A DNA stretch of 64,000 bases from Bacteroidales bacterium (GCA_013141385.1 JABFRB010000015.1:1-64000), one strand, 5' to 3'. Numbered from the stretch's first letter, positions 42,207 through 52,480 are shown. A program made the numbers and translations. Notes: generated by a model not told the origin, from the sequence alone.

Positions 42207-42614
42207 ACTAATATATCTTTATGAATTAATTCAACCTAAAATTATTGATGGTGTCTTGAGTATATTGATTAAGAACAGTTTATTAAATAAAGAGTTTTGA
42301 TTCAGGTAATTTTACTAACCTTTTAAAATTAGAGGCGCAAATATATACTGATTATTTAAAATAGAGGTAGATTATTTTATATCCATCCTGTATTGTTAAA
42401 ATTTGTGTTGCAGGCAACTTGAACACTTACAACATTCGAATTTAATCGCCTAATATTCTGCACATTATCTCATATTTGTATTTGTTAAAATCTTTTAATC
42501 AACTAAACAAATGATATACATCAACTGTTTTACAAGCATTCTGATCCATTCAGAAGGTACTTTTACGGCGCTGTTTAGAATTATTTTAAATTAAAAACTA
42601 AATACCATAAACCA
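42207..42614. other. Divergent intergenic region between ABC-F and haem-uptake genes
   Basis: 408 bp, AT-rich. On the minus strand TATATTTG (42338-42345) fits the phylum -7 element for the ABC-F gene, without a clear -33. On the plus strand TACTTTTA near 42558 is a weak -7 candidate for the HmuY-like gene. I see no recognisable Fur-type operator. Confidence 0.35.
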
Positions 42615-43901
42615 ATGAAAACAAAATTGATATTTGCATCATTAATCGTTTTTGCAATAATACTTTCAATTTTCAGTTGTAAAAAAGACGATAATCCAAC
42701 CGTACCTACAATAACCACAGCTGAAATAACAAATATTACTGATACATCTGCTACCAGCGGCGGTAAAATTAATAGTACGGGGGGAGCGGCTATAAAATTA
42801 AAAGGTATTTGCATAGGACTATCCGATAATCCTACCATTAACGATAGCCTTCCAACCAACAAATCAGTTGGTGATAATTTCGTTATCAATCTTAAAGGTT
42901 TAAAAGGTGGCGTTACTTACTATGTTAGAGCTTTTGCTAAAAATAGTGTAGGTGTAGGCTATGGTCAATCCCTTTCATTTTCCACGGTTGTTAAAAATCA
43001 AACCATAACTCTTGGTGCAGGATATGCAAATGATGTTTACTATAGCTTAAAAAATGGAGTAGTTGCTGCTGTTCCAAGAACTAACTGGGACATAGCATTT
43101 AGCATTTCAACCCGTAGCTCTTCAATTATTATTAATGAAGCCAATGGTGCAGGTACAATACTTAAAGCTTACCCCAAATCATGGACTTGGGCTGGAGCAA
43201 TTGATACAACTGGTTATTTTTCTTGGCCTAGGTTAGCTAATTCAAATACTGATTGGGAGGTTGGAGCATTTAATGCTAATGCAACAGGACACCCTAACTA
43301 TGGCTGGGGTATATATAACGCAGTAAGTCACAATATCGAAAATACCGAAGGCGGAACTTTATATATTATAAAACTAAGTAACGGAACTTTCAAAAAGATT
43401 TGGGTTGAGACAAAGTTTTCATCATTACAAAAATACTCCTTCCGCTATGCTGACATTGATGGTTCTAACCCTCAAATAGTTTCTAATATGAGTTTGGCTG
43501 GCTCAAAAGCCAATTATGGATACTATTCGCTACAGAATAATCAACTTATAGCAAATCGCGAACCCGATGCAACAACTTGGGATTTGCTGTTCACAAAATG
43601 GGAGGATGTAAGTAGTTCTAAACCATATATTGTAACTGGTGTATTGCAAAACATTGGCGTTAAAGCGATTGATTTAACTGTTTCGGATCCTGCAAACATT
43701 ACCTATACCGATAATCAATTCTCCTTAGATATTAATACAATTGGTTACGATTGGAAATCCTTTAACGGCGCCGCTTACGATGTTGCTACAAATAGAGTTT
43801 TTGTTGTTAAGAATGTTGCTGGGAAAGTCTACAAAATTATCTTCACTAGTTTTGCTGGTTCATCAACTGGAGTGTTAGCATTTAACATTAAAGAGTTATA
43901 G
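42615..43901 (+). CDS. HmuY-like haem-binding lipoprotein 1
   Basis: 428 residues. Lipoprotein signal with lipobox IFSC (Cys about 22) and a KKDD stretch after it. Residues ~35-128 form a fibronectin-III-like domain (TNITDTSATSGGKI, then GVTYYVRAFAKNSVGVGYGQ). Residues ~130-428 are HmuY-like: WDIAFSISTRSSS, then WDLLFTKWEDV, YIVTGVLQNIG, IGYDWKSFNG and VYKIIFTSF, the usual order in HmuY relatives. It is probably on the outer membrane, capturing haem for the receptor encoded next. Trp-Asp motifs are clear; haem ligands cannot be assigned by eye. It is first in a four-gene unit. Confidence 0.75.
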   Translation: MKTKLIFASLIVFAIILSIFSCKKDDNPTVPTITTAEITNITDTSATSGGKINSTGGAAIKLKGICIGLSDNPTINDSLPTNKSVGDNFVINLKGLKGGVTYYVRAFAKNSVGVGYGQSLSFSTVVKNQTITLGAGYANDVYYSLKNGVVAAVPRTNWDIAFSISTRSSSIIINEANGAGTILKAYPKSWTWAGAIDTTGYFSWPRLANSNTDWEVGAFNANATGHPNYGWGIYNAVSHNIENTEGGTLYIIKLSNGTFKKIWVETKFSSLQKYSFRYADIDGSNPQIVSNMSLAGSKANYGYYSLQNNQLIANREPDATTWDLLFTKWEDVSSSKPYIVTGVLQNIGVKAIDLTVSDPANITYTDNQFSLDINTIGYDWKSFNGAAYDVATNRVFVVKNVAGKVYKIIFTSFAGSSTGVLAFNIKEL

Positions 43902-43927
43902 GTATATTAGTTTTTAAATAATACTAT

Positions 43928-43955
43928 TGTAGGAATCATTTTTTTGATTCCTGCA
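43928..43955 (+). terminator. Intercistronic hairpin
   Basis: AGGAATCA (43931-43938) pairs with TGATTCCT (43945-43952) across a T-rich loop, with the stem extended one or two pairs each side. It lacks a long U tail, so it may be a partial terminator or processing site between the HmuY-like gene and its receptor. Confidence 0.5.
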
Positions 43956-44003
43956 ATTTATTAAAGTATCCAACCCTAATAAATAAATGCAATATTCCCA
44001 AGC

Positions 44004-46268
44004 ATGTCAGCTATTACTATTTCAAAATTGAAACAAACCTTCGTACTACTTATCTCATTTCTTATAGTAACCATTAAGGTTAATGGTCAGAGTGGAAACG
44101 TTGTAATCATAGATTCCAAGAGCAAGGAAACTATTCCATTTGCTAATGTTTGCATTGAAGAATTGGGATCAAATCAAAAGTTTTATCATATATCCGACAA
44201 GGATGGTGCTGTTAAAAACCTCTGTAAAAATAAGGCTTTGATATCCGTCTCTTTTGTTGGCTATAAAACTTATAAAGACACTATTCAGCCCAACAAAAGC
44301 TATCAAATTGCACTTATACCTCAGGTGTTCGATTTAGATCAGGTGATTGTCACTGCTAACTTTATTCCACAAAAAGCGGATAAATCAATCTATAACGTTA
44401 AGGTTATCGATTCCCGAAAAATCGAAATGAAAGCAGCAACAAATCTTTCAGATATTCTTAAAGATGAAGTAAACTTTCAGGTTTCTTACGATCCTGCCCT
44501 TGGAAGTAGTCTTAAACTGAAGGGGTTATCGGGTAACAATGTTAAAATCTTAGTAGATGGTGTACCCGTTATTGGTAGATTGGGAGGAAATATCGATTTA
44601 AGCCAGCTAAATCTCTATAATATCGATCATGTTGAAATTGTAGAAGGGCCTATGTCTGTTATTTATGGAAGTAATGCCCTTGCCGGTGCTATAAATATTA
44701 TCACTAAAGAAAATCTTCATTCAAATTACAATGTTACGGCAAATACTTATTTAGAGAATTTAGGAACCTACAATTTCGATGGTATTGTCGCTTTTAAAAG
44801 CGGTAAAAATAATTTTTCGTTCTCCGGCGGTCGTAATTTTTTTAATGGGGTTTACTTAGAAAATATTGATAAAAATCGCTCGCAAACATGGAAACCAAAA
44901 GAGCAGTACAACGCTGATTTTTACTACGTTTACAATCAGGATAAATACAAGATTAAGTATCAGTCCTCATTTATGAATGAGCGTTTACTCGATAAAGGAG
45001 ATCAATTTTCACCTTGGTTCAGATATGCTAATGATAGCTGGTTTAAATCTTTACGATTTACAAATAGAATAGAATATAATCTTAAAATTGGTAACGATTA
45101 CTTCTTGAATGTTTGGGGCTCCCATTCGTTTTATGAAAGGAAAAAGTTAACCTACCAAAAGGATTTTATAGATTCATCATCGCAACTGGTTAACGATAAC
45201 TCATCAAACGACACAACCAAATCCAACGCATTTGCATACAAACTACTTTTTGGAAACCAAAACCCCGAAAAACTTTTCAACTTTGTATCTGGCATTGACC
45301 TAAACTACGAAACTGCTTCGGGGAAGAGAATTCTTGATGAAAAACAGTCAATAGGTGATTATGCTATTTTTACTAGCCTAATGCTCAACCTAGGTAAAAC
45401 GCTAAGCATTCAACCCGGATTTAGGTATGACTACAACACTAAATTTAATTCGCCCCCAGTTCCTTCCATCAACGTTAAATGGAATGTATTTTCATTCCTA
45501 AATATCAGGGCATCATATACTAGAGGCTATAGAGCGCCATCCATAAAAGAACTTTACATTCTCTTTAAAGATGTTAATCACGATATCAGACCAAACGATA
45601 CATTGAAGGCCGAGAGAGGAAACAACTTTGATCTTTCTTTCAGTTTTAATACCGATAAGACAGACAAAATCCATTTTACCAATGTAGAACTAAGCATGTT
45701 TTACAACCAAATTGATAACATTATTTACCTTGCACCAATCACTACATTACCTGTAGGCACATTCTACAAATACATAAACATCAGTTACTTCAACACTTTT
45801 GGAGGACAGGTTGCATTTAAGTACAGTTTCTACCCTCGCTTCGATCTTGGATTTGGATTTGGAGAAACAGGAACATACGCATCAACTGATGTTAAAAACC
45901 AACGATTAGGAAGATATAAATATGGAACTGATGCGAGTATAAACACTTCCTATCTAATTCCAAAATTGGATGTTAAGGTTTACTTGAACTACAAATATTC
46001 TGGCGTAAAATTCAATCCCTCTTTAGATTCCAATAATCAAATAGTGTTCGGATCTATAAATCCATTTACTACAATTGATATATCATTAATGAAAAAATTC
46101 TTTTCAAATAAGCTAACAATTTCCTGTGGACTTAAGAACCTTCTTGACAATAAAATAGTACTAAGCAAAGGTGTTACTGGCGATACTCCTCATACTGGAG
46201 GCGATGGAAGTCCAGTTGGCTATGGTCGGGTTTTCTTTACATCAATAACATATAATATCTTTAATTAA
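44004..46268 (+). CDS. TonB-dependent outer-membrane receptor, haem-type candidate
   Basis: 754 residues. Signal peptide to about 28. Residues ~30-110 are a carboxypeptidase-like regulatory (CarboxypepD_reg-like) domain (VVIIDSKSKETIPFANVCIE). The plug follows (DQVIVTANF as TonB-box region, then ILVDGVPVIGRLGGNIDL and GPMSVIYGSNALAGAINIIT). The 22-strand barrel fills the rest, with the last strand ending in Phe-Asn. Flanking HmuY-like lipoproteins make haem or a related tetrapyrrole the likely ligand, as in HmuR. Its stop overlaps the next ATG by one base (TAATG at 46266-46270). Family is certain; substrate is inferred from context. Confidence 0.88.
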   Translation: MSAITISKLKQTFVLLISFLIVTIKVNGQSGNVVIIDSKSKETIPFANVCIEELGSNQKFYHISDKDGAVKNLCKNKALISVSFVGYKTYKDTIQPNKSYQIALIPQVFDLDQVIVTANFIPQKADKSIYNVKVIDSRKIEMKAATNLSDILKDEVNFQVSYDPALGSSLKLKGLSGNNVKILVDGVPVIGRLGGNIDLSQLNLYNIDHVEIVEGPMSVIYGSNALAGAINIITKENLHSNYNVTANTYLENLGTYNFDGIVAFKSGKNNFSFSGGRNFFNGVYLENIDKNRSQTWKPKEQYNADFYYVYNQDKYKIKYQSSFMNERLLDKGDQFSPWFRYANDSWFKSLRFTNRIEYNLKIGNDYFLNVWGSHSFYERKKLTYQKDFIDSSSQLVNDNSSNDTTKSNAFAYKLLFGNQNPEKLFNFVSGIDLNYETASGKRILDEKQSIGDYAIFTSLMLNLGKTLSIQPGFRYDYNTKFNSPPVPSINVKWNVFSFLNIRASYTRGYRAPSIKELYILFKDVNHDIRPNDTLKAERGNNFDLSFSFNTDKTDKIHFTNVELSMFYNQIDNIIYLAPITTLPVGTFYKYINISYFNTFGGQVAFKYSFYPRFDLGFGFGETGTYASTDVKNQRLGRYKYGTDASINTSYLIPKLDVKVYLNYKYSGVKFNPSLDSNNQIVFGSINPFTTIDISLMKKFFSNKLTISCGLKNLLDNKIVLSKGVTGDTPHTGGDGSPVGYGRVFFTSITYNIFN

Positions 46269-47293
46269 TGAGTAGAATATTCATTATTATCTTTTCAGCA
46301 TTTGCTTTAACAAGCTGCTTCGACGAAAATAGTTTTGTAATAAAACCCATTCCTACCCCAATAGCTAATATCGAGGTTAAAATTCCATTCTCGATGTACG
46401 ATTACCAAACCTATTATAACCTATCGGATTCAGTCGTAATATCGCATGTTAATTATGCTGATTGGGATTTAGGTTTTGAAGCATCATCAGGATATCATAT
46501 CATTCTAAATTCATCTAAATTCATGTATGCTGGCAATACTGGCTTAACAGACTTTAGTTCTACTATTTCCAATACTGCTGCAACTATGATATTCGATAAT
46601 TCAAATGGAAATCTCGACTCAACAGCAATAGGAAACTGGGCAGATTTTAGCAACACCTCTAATCCTATTTTCTTTAATAAAGTTTATATCATAAATAGAG
46701 GAGTTAATGAGGATGGCGTTTCCTTTGGTTATAAAAAGATTATTTTCGAAAAACTTGAGAACAATACCTACTACATTCACTTTGCAAATTTGGATAACAC
46801 TGACGAACACTATTTCCAAATACCCAAAAACGTATCGGTCAACTTTGTGCAATTCTCATTTGATAATGGGGGAAATTTAAACACCCAGCAACCCGATAAG
46901 GATTTATGGGATTTATGTTTTACTAAATATTCATCAATACTTCTTGATGATAATAAAGTACCCACACCTTATATTGTACGAGGAGTACTTATTAATAATG
47001 GCTTATCCATTGCAAAGGACACTATCACAACTTTTGCTTCAATCAATTTCGGCAGTATAAATAGCTATACATTCTCCACCAAAAAAGATGCAATAGGTTA
47101 CGACTGGAAAATTTACAAGAACGACATTTACTCAATTGTAGATCACTACACCTATATTATTAAAGACAAGAATGATGTTTACTATAAACTACGTTTTACA
47201 GGTTTCTACAACAGTATAAAGAACGATCCTCACTATGGTATTAAAGGATATCCTTCATTCGAGTTCATCAAACTGAGTAATCAATCAATTTAA
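46268..47293 (+). CDS. HmuY-like haem-binding lipoprotein 2
   Basis: 341 residues, lipobox LTSC (Cys about 17). Overall pattern as in the first HmuY-like protein but without the fibronectin-like domain: ADWDLGFEASSGYHIILNSS, then WADFSN, KDLWDLCFTKYSS, YIVRGVLINNG, IGYDWKIYKND and YKLRFTGFY. Two different HmuY-type lipoproteins around one receptor could give different capture properties. It is translationally coupled to the receptor by a 1-base overlap. Confidence 0.75.
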   Translation: MSRIFIIIFSAFALTSCFDENSFVIKPIPTPIANIEVKIPFSMYDYQTYYNLSDSVVISHVNYADWDLGFEASSGYHIILNSSKFMYAGNTGLTDFSSTISNTAATMIFDNSNGNLDSTAIGNWADFSNTSNPIFFNKVYIINRGVNEDGVSFGYKKIIFEKLENNTYYIHFANLDNTDEHYFQIPKNVSVNFVQFSFDNGGNLNTQQPDKDLWDLCFTKYSSILLDDNKVPTPYIVRGVLINNGLSIAKDTITTFASINFGSINSYTFSTKKDAIGYDWKIYKNDIYSIVDHYTYIIKDKNDVYYKLRFTGFYNSIKNDPHYGIKGYPSFEFIKLSNQSI

Positions 47294-47315
47294 ACAAATA
47301 AAATACATAACACCT

Positions 47316-47696
47316 ATGAAAACTATATCAATGATTGGCGCATTTATTGTCACATTAGCACTAATTTCCTACTCAATTGCAGTATTCAATGAACGTAGAA
47401 AAAAACATATCACAAAAAAGATATTGACATTTTTGACTATAGGTATTCTACTCGATATAACAGCCACAGCCTGCATGATCATTGGTTCTACAAAATCACC
47501 ATTTACCCTTCATGGTTCATTAGGTTACTCAGCACTTACGCTCATGCTTATTGATACAATTCTTATTTGGCGATTCTACAAAAATTATAGATTAAACCTT
47601 GAAGTTCCAAAAGGTTTACATATTTACACATCTATTGCATACTCTTGGTGGATTATTGCTTACATTACGGGTAGCCTTTTGGTAATGATGAAATAA
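47316..47696 (+). CDS. HsmA-like (TIGR03987-type) four-helix membrane protein
   Basis: 126 residues with four membrane helices (about 3-24, 36-58, 68-88, 102-124). The pattern AVFNERRKKHITKKILTFL, then HGSLGYSALTLMLIDT, WRFYKNYR and a final Trp-Trp-containing helix fits the small TIGR03987/HsmA family. It lies 22 bp after the second HmuY-like gene in the same operon. An inner-membrane role linked to haem uptake or iron is suggested by position only. The family assignment is from memory of its pattern. Confidence 0.6.
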   Translation: MKTISMIGAFIVTLALISYSIAVFNERRKKHITKKILTFLTIGILLDITATACMIIGSTKSPFTLHGSLGYSALTLMLIDTILIWRFYKNYRLNLEVPKGLHIYTSIAYSWWIIAYITGSLLVMMK

Positions 47697-47796
47697 TTCT
47701 AACACCCAAAAGACTTCGCATTCAATCTGATTACTAATCTCTTACAGGAGAATTCTAAAAATATTTTTGTGCAAAACTAAAATCTTATTGATTTAC

Positions 47797-47828
47797 TTGA
47801 ATTTACATAAAAATAATGTCTACTTTTG
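47797..47828 (+). promoter_or_regulatory. Bacteroidota-type promoter (TTG-N21-TACTTTTG)
   Basis: CTTG ending at 47799 and TACTTTTG at 47821-47828. Predicted start about 47835, giving a 39-nt leader before the RRM gene. Confidence 0.55.
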
Positions 47829-47873
47829 TAAGAATTGAATTTTACATTTATTGACTAAATTACTCAATTAAAC

Positions 47874-48308
47874 ATGAACATTTTTGTAGGAAGTCTACCT
47901 TTTAAAATTGAAGAAGGTGATTTACAAGCAATCTTTGAAGAGTATGGTGAAGTTACTTCAGTAAGAATTATTACTGATAAATTTTCCGGAAGAAGCAAAG
48001 GTTTTGGCTTTATTGATATGCCAAACGATGAAGACGCAAAAAAAGCCATTGAACATCTAAATGGTGCTGAACTCGAAGGTCGTACTATTGTTGTTAACGA
48101 GTCTGAAGAAAGAAAACCAAGAGAAGGTGGAAGCGGTGGATTTAACAGAGGCGGCGGTGGCGGCTTCAACAGAGGCGGCGGCGGTGGCGGCGGTTTCAAC
48201 AGAGGTGGCAGCGGTGGCGGCTACAACAGAGACCGTGGTGAAGGTGGATTCAACAGAGGCGGTGGCAGCGGTAACAAAAGAGGTGGTGGACACAGATCTA
48301 GTTACTAA
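47874..48308 (+). CDS. RRM RNA-binding protein with glycine-rich tail
   Basis: 144 residues. Residues 1-80 are a single RNA recognition motif with RNP2 IFVGSLP and RNP1 SKGFGFIDM. The tail (~85-144) is Gly/Arg-rich with FNRGG repeated about four times, plus YNRDRGEGG. The arrangement resembles cyanobacterial Rbp and plant GR-RBP proteins and is common in Bacteroidota. It should bind single-stranded RNA, perhaps as a cold- or stress-related chaperone. It has its own promoter and a strong hairpin terminator. Confidence 0.9.
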   Translation: MNIFVGSLPFKIEEGDLQAIFEEYGEVTSVRIITDKFSGRSKGFGFIDMPNDEDAKKAIEHLNGAELEGRTIVVNESEERKPREGGSGGFNRGGGGGFNRGGGGGGGFNRGGSGGGYNRDRGEGGFNRGGGSGNKRGGGHRSSY

Positions 48309-48394
48309 TAAAGCTGTTTAGGGTAGACTTCTAATAGTTTTTATTGGTCATCAAATCGAAATTAATAGGATTCAAAGATCTGTCAAAAAATTAG

Positions 48395-48426
48395 AACGGT
48401 TTCAATTGCTTGAAACCGTTTTTTAT
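48395..48426. terminator. Bidirectional terminator between RRM gene and ung
   Basis: Perfect 11-bp stem AACGGTTTCAA / TTGAAACCGTT (48395-48405 and 48410-48420) with a TTGC loop, T run on the right and A run on the left, placed between convergent genes. Confidence 0.85.
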
Positions 48427-49131
48427 TTATTCTATACGCCAATCAATCTCAACTTTTCCCTGATTACGCAATATCTCATTCGTTTTGGAGAAATGCTTAC
48501 ATCCAAAAAAACCACGAGTAACCGATAGCGGTGATGGATGCGGTGCTGTGAGAACAAAATGTTTTGATTGATCTATAATAGATACCTTGGCTTGTGCATA
48601 TGCCCCCCATAACAGAAATACAACACCCGTCTTATTCCTAGAAATAGCAGTAATAGCAGCATCGGTAAAAGTTTCCCAACCTTTTTTCTGATGCGACCCT
48701 GCTTGGTGAGCCCTTACAGTTAATGTTGCATTTAAAAGCAGAACACCCTGCTTTGCCCATTTCTCCAAATTTCCATTCATTGGTCTTGTAATTCCTAGGT
48801 CTGAATGAATCTCTTTAAAAATATTAATAAGCGAAGGCGGTTTCTGAACCCCATTGGCAACTGAAAAGCATAAACCATGTGCCTGACCCGGACCATGATA
48901 AGGATCTTGACCGAGCAAAACAACTTTGACGTTATTAAAAGGGGTATAATTAAAGGCGTTAAAAATCATTGGACCAGGAGGGTAAATAACATGTTTCTTC
49001 TTTTCCTCTACAAGAAACGTTTTTAGATTTGTGAAATAATCCTGTTTAAATTCATTTTTCAAAGCCTCTTTCCAGCTCTCCTCAATTTGAGGGTTTATGG
49101 ATGTATTCTGTTCCAAGGTAGTCATAGTCAA
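48427..49131 (-). CDS. ung: Uracil-DNA glycosylase
   Basis: 234 residues, family 1 uracil-DNA glycosylase, which excises uracil from DNA in base-excision repair. All motifs are present: GQDPYHG with catalytic Asp76, the FSV and [10 protein letters not shown] stretches, [16 protein letters not shown], and the [17 protein letters not shown] minor-groove loop. An alternative start two codons in (MTTLEQ) is possible. Length is normal. It is convergent with the RRM gene and shares its terminator. Confidence 0.95.
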   Translation of the reverse strand: MTMTTLEQNTSINPQIEESWKEALKNEFKQDYFTNLKTFLVEEKKKHVIYPPGPMIFNAFNYTPFNNVKVVLLGQDPYHGPGQAHGLCFSVANGVQKPPSLINIFKEIHSDLGITRPMNGNLEKWAKQGVLLLNATLTVRAHQAGSHQKKGWETFTDAAITAISRNKTGVVFLLWGAYAQAKVSIIDQSKHFVLTAPHPSPLSVTRGFFGCKHFSKTNEILRNQGKVEIDWRIE

Positions 49132-49429
49132 TATTTGAAAATCGAATATATAGCTTTTTCTTCATTAAGATTATCGATAGATCATTAATGTTTTCAACAT
49201 TTAGTGAGTGTAATAATCTTCTGTCCTAATATTTATTAAATTCTTCTTGATATTTAAGCATATTGACTAACCAGTATATTACTACAAAAATTAATTTTAC
49301 TGATTAAGATGTACGATGTCTTACACTTAAGTACATTTACATCGTATAAAAAATGTAATAATTTCATTTTGTAAAAACATAAAATACTTATGAAACGTTC
49401 ACATATGTCTTGAATAAATAATATGGATA

Positions 49430-49505
49430 TTCCATACGCTCAGTACTGAACGTTAAAACCATAATCTTAACTTATTAAATATTAAGCAACTAATAATTTG
49501 CATGT
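49430..49505 (+). promoter_or_regulatory. Shared leader sequence, copy B
   Basis: Ungapped match to 13647-13722, ending at the ATG in both cases. TTCCATACGCTCAGTACTGA is identical; the downstream part differs at scattered positions. The two genes that follow are unrelated except that both encode membrane proteins. The rest of the gap (49132-49429) holds only a weak TATATTCG -7-like element for ung on the minus strand (49143-49150). Confidence 0.6.
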
Positions 49506-50657
49506 ATGAAACAATCTGTTATGTTTTTTTTCCTAATAATAGTATTAAGCATATTCTTATTAACAAATACTTATATATACTTAAAAACCCGTTATGCTTT
49601 TGGTGATGTATTTCCAAAAAATTTAATTCTAAATGTAGTATTCTGGTTTATAGTACTTGCCTACCCATTAGGAAGAATACTTGAAAGAGTTTATAACTCT
49701 TCATTCTCCATTTTTATGGTAAAAATTGGCTCCTTCTGGATGGGTGCTATGCTATACCTAATCTTGCTCTTCCTATTAGTAACCATCTTTAAGGTTTTGA
49801 ATCATTATATTGAGTTCACGCCTTACCTAGATTTTAAAATAAATCCATCCTACAAAAAATGGATGATAATATCTGTATATGCTGTTGCATCCTTAATTTT
49901 ACTTTCTGGCTATATCAACGCCCGATTTCCTAGAGTTAATAACTTTAAATTGAAGTTCGATAAAACACTCGAAAGGACAAACAAAACTCGAATTGTTGCT
50001 GTTTCGGATATTCATCTTGGCACATTGATTTCAGCTAAAAGATTGGAGCATTTAGTTAATTTAATAAATAAACAAAATCCTGATATAGTCCTCTTTGCTG
50101 GAGATGTTTTTGATGAAGATATTGCTCCAGTTGTAAATAATGGTTTGGGCAAGTATTTCGAACAAATAAAATCTCGATTAGGAGCTTTTGCCATTCCCGG
50201 AAATCACGAATATTTTGGCGGTGTTGAACCAAAACTAGCCTACTTACGTAAGCATGGTGTAACCGTTTTAAGGGATAGCACCGTGCTAATCGATAACTCG
50301 TTCTACATAGTAGGTAGAGATGATCGTCAATCCAACTATACAACTGGCAAACAACGAAAGAGTATTAGTGAACTAGTTGCAAATGTAGATAAAATCAAAC
50401 CTATCATTCTGCTAGATCACCAACCATTCAAACTAAACGAATCTGCTGAAAATGGGATTGATCTACAAATTTCAGGGCATACCCACCATGGTCAACTCTG
50501 GCCATTCAACTATATTACCAATGCCATTTATGAGCTAAGTAGTGGTTACAAGAGAATTGGAAATACCCATTTTATTGTCTCAAATGGTTATGGAACTTGG
50601 GGTCCACCTATACGATTAGGAAATAGACCTGAGATTCTGGTAATTGATTTTGACTAG
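49506..50657 (+). CDS. Membrane metallophosphoesterase (YkuE-like)
   Basis: 383 residues. Four N-terminal membrane helices (about 4-25, 38-58, 70-100, 118-138) are followed by a calcineurin-type phosphoesterase domain: VSDIHLG (Asp about 167), AGDVFDED (about 199), GNHEYFGG (about 232), LLDHQP, and SGHTHHGQLWP (about 324-332). A di-metal centre is complete. YkuE/YaeI relatives act on lipid-linked phosphates such as UDP-diacylglucosamine-type or phospholipid substrates; the exact substrate here is unknown. Its leader closely matches that of the gene at 13723. Confidence 0.85.
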   Translation: MKQSVMFFFLIIVLSIFLLTNTYIYLKTRYAFGDVFPKNLILNVVFWFIVLAYPLGRILERVYNSSFSIFMVKIGSFWMGAMLYLILLFLLVTIFKVLNHYIEFTPYLDFKINPSYKKWMIISVYAVASLILLSGYINARFPRVNNFKLKFDKTLERTNKTRIVAVSDIHLGTLISAKRLEHLVNLINKQNPDIVLFAGDVFDEDIAPVVNNGLGKYFEQIKSRLGAFAIPGNHEYFGGVEPKLAYLRKHGVTVLRDSTVLIDNSFYIVGRDDRQSNYTTGKQRKSISELVANVDKIKPIILLDHQPFKLNESAENGIDLQISGHTHHGQLWPFNYITNAIYELSSGYKRIGNTHFIVSNGYGTWGPPIRLGNRPEILVIDFD

Positions 50658-50740
50658 TACCAAGAAGTTGATGATTATTCATAATTATCTCATCAATAAA
50701 ATTTTTAACTATTTTTACCCAAACACATAAATTAAAACTT

Positions 50741-52480
50741 ATGAATAGACTGATAACCTCACTCCTATTTCTATCGATTATTGTAATTTCATTGGATTCA
50801 AATGCATGTACCAATTATTTGATAACCAAGGGTGCATCAACTGATGGTTCCACCATGGTTAGCTATGCTGCCGATTCTCATATCCGTTATGGTGAACTCT
50901 ACTTTCGTCCTAGGGGCACTTGGCCAGTAGGAACTATGATAACTCTATATGACAGAGGCACAAATAAACCTCTTGGACAAATACCACAAGCCACTGAAAC
51001 ATATCAGGTTATTGGTTTTATGAACGAGTATCAGGTTGCAATTGGAGAAACGACATTTGGTGGTCGCCACGAATTAATAGATTCTACTGCAATTGTTGAT
51101 TATGGTAGTTTAATGTTTTTAGCCCTTCAACGTTCGAAGACTGCTCGTGAAGCAATAAAAGTTATGGCAGAACTCGTTGAAAAATATGGATATGCCAGTT
51201 CGGGCGAGTCTTTCTCCGTTGGAGATCCAAACGAGGTATGGATTTTCGAGATGATTGCTAAAAGAACCAATATGGCTATTGACAAGAGAACAAAGAAATC
51301 TTATAATGCTGATAAAGGTGCCGTTTGGGTTGCAATTCGTATTCCTGATGGGTATATCTCATCACATGCAAATCAAGCCAGAATAACAACTTTCCCTCTC
51401 GAAAATGGTAAGAATTCAATTAGCAGTAAAAATCTAACTCAAATTTTCAATCCAGAAGTAGAGATAGTATACGCTCAGGATGTTATCTCATACGCTAGGG
51501 ACAAGAAATATTACACGGGAAACGATTTCGATTTTAGCTTTAGCGACACCTATGCTCCTTTAACATTTGACGCTGTTCGTTTCAGCGAGATGCGCGTTTG
51601 GGCATTCTTCAACCATGTAAATGATGATATGAAGAAATATTGGGATTATGCCATTGGTAAAGATTTAAAAAACCACATGCCACTGTACATTAAGCCCAAT
51701 AGGAAGTTAACACCACAGGATCTCCAAGCATTTAAGCGCGATCATCTTGAAGGAACGGAACTAGATATGAGCAAAGATGTTGGTGCTGGGCCAAATCATG
51801 CCCCATACCGCTGGAGACCGATGACATGGAATTACAATGGTAAAACTTATCTAAATGAACGCACTACGGCTACTCAGCAAACGGGATTTTCATTTATCGC
51901 TCAAATGCGTAGTTGGCTTCCCAACCCAATTGGAGGTATTTTTTGGTTTGGCGTTGATGATGCAGCATCTACCGTTTATGTTCCTATTTACTGTTCAATT
52001 AATCGCATACCCGAAACGTACGCTGAAGGAAATGGAAATATGTTGACCTACTCACCTACATCTGCATTTTGGATATTTAATAGGATTGCAAATTTTGCAT
52101 ACCTTCGATACGATCTTATTATTCAGGATATAAAGAAGGTGCAAAGCGAATTGGAAACAAAATTTGCAACTTATACCCCAGCAATAGATGCTGCTGCTCA
52201 AAAGCTATGGGAAACCAATCCACAGGCTGCCAACGAATTCCTTACAGATTACTCTGTAAACATGGCCAACTATACCGTCAAACGCTGGCAAGAACTCAGT
52301 GATTGGTTACTTGTAAAATATATCGATGGAAACGTTAAAAAGGAGAAAGATGGCAAGTTTATTTATAACACTTGGGGATTCCCAGTATCGCCATCACAGC
52401 CAGGTTACCCTGATTCATGGAAGAAATCTATTATTGATCAAACTGGGGATAAACTTTTAGTACCAGAAGTAAAAAAATAA
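50741..52480 (+). CDS. Secreted C69-family dipeptidase
   Basis: 579 residues. Signal peptide 1-22 ending DSNA, so the mature protein starts CTNYLITKGASTDGSTMV. The N-terminal Cys is the nucleophile of Ntn-hydrolases of peptidase family C69, so signal cleavage itself would generate the active enzyme. Other family stretches: EYQVAIGETTFGGR, SSGESFSVGDPNEVWIFEM, WVAIRIPDGYISSHANQARI. It should hydrolyse dipeptides in the periplasm. Followed by a strong terminator; probably transcribed alone or with the gene upstream (83-bp gap). Confidence 0.88.
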   Translation: MNRLITSLLFLSIIVISLDSNACTNYLITKGASTDGSTMVSYAADSHIRYGELYFRPRGTWPVGTMITLYDRGTNKPLGQIPQATETYQVIGFMNEYQVAIGETTFGGRHELIDSTAIVDYGSLMFLALQRSKTAREAIKVMAELVEKYGYASSGESFSVGDPNEVWIFEMIAKRTNMAIDKRTKKSYNADKGAVWVAIRIPDGYISSHANQARITTFPLENGKNSISSKNLTQIFNPEVEIVYAQDVISYARDKKYYTGNDFDFSFSDTYAPLTFDAVRFSEMRVWAFFNHVNDDMKKYWDYAIGKDLKNHMPLYIKPNRKLTPQDLQAFKRDHLEGTELDMSKDVGAGPNHAPYRWRPMTWNYNGKTYLNERTTATQQTGFSFIAQMRSWLPNPIGGIFWFGVDDAASTVYVPIYCSINRIPETYAEGNGNMLTYSPTSAFWIFNRIANFAYLRYDLIIQDIKKVQSELETKFATYTPAIDAAAQKLWETNPQAANEFLTDYSVNMANYTVKRWQELSDWLLVKYIDGNVKKEKDGKFIYNTWGFPVSPSQPGYPDSWKKSIIDQTGDKLLVPEVKK

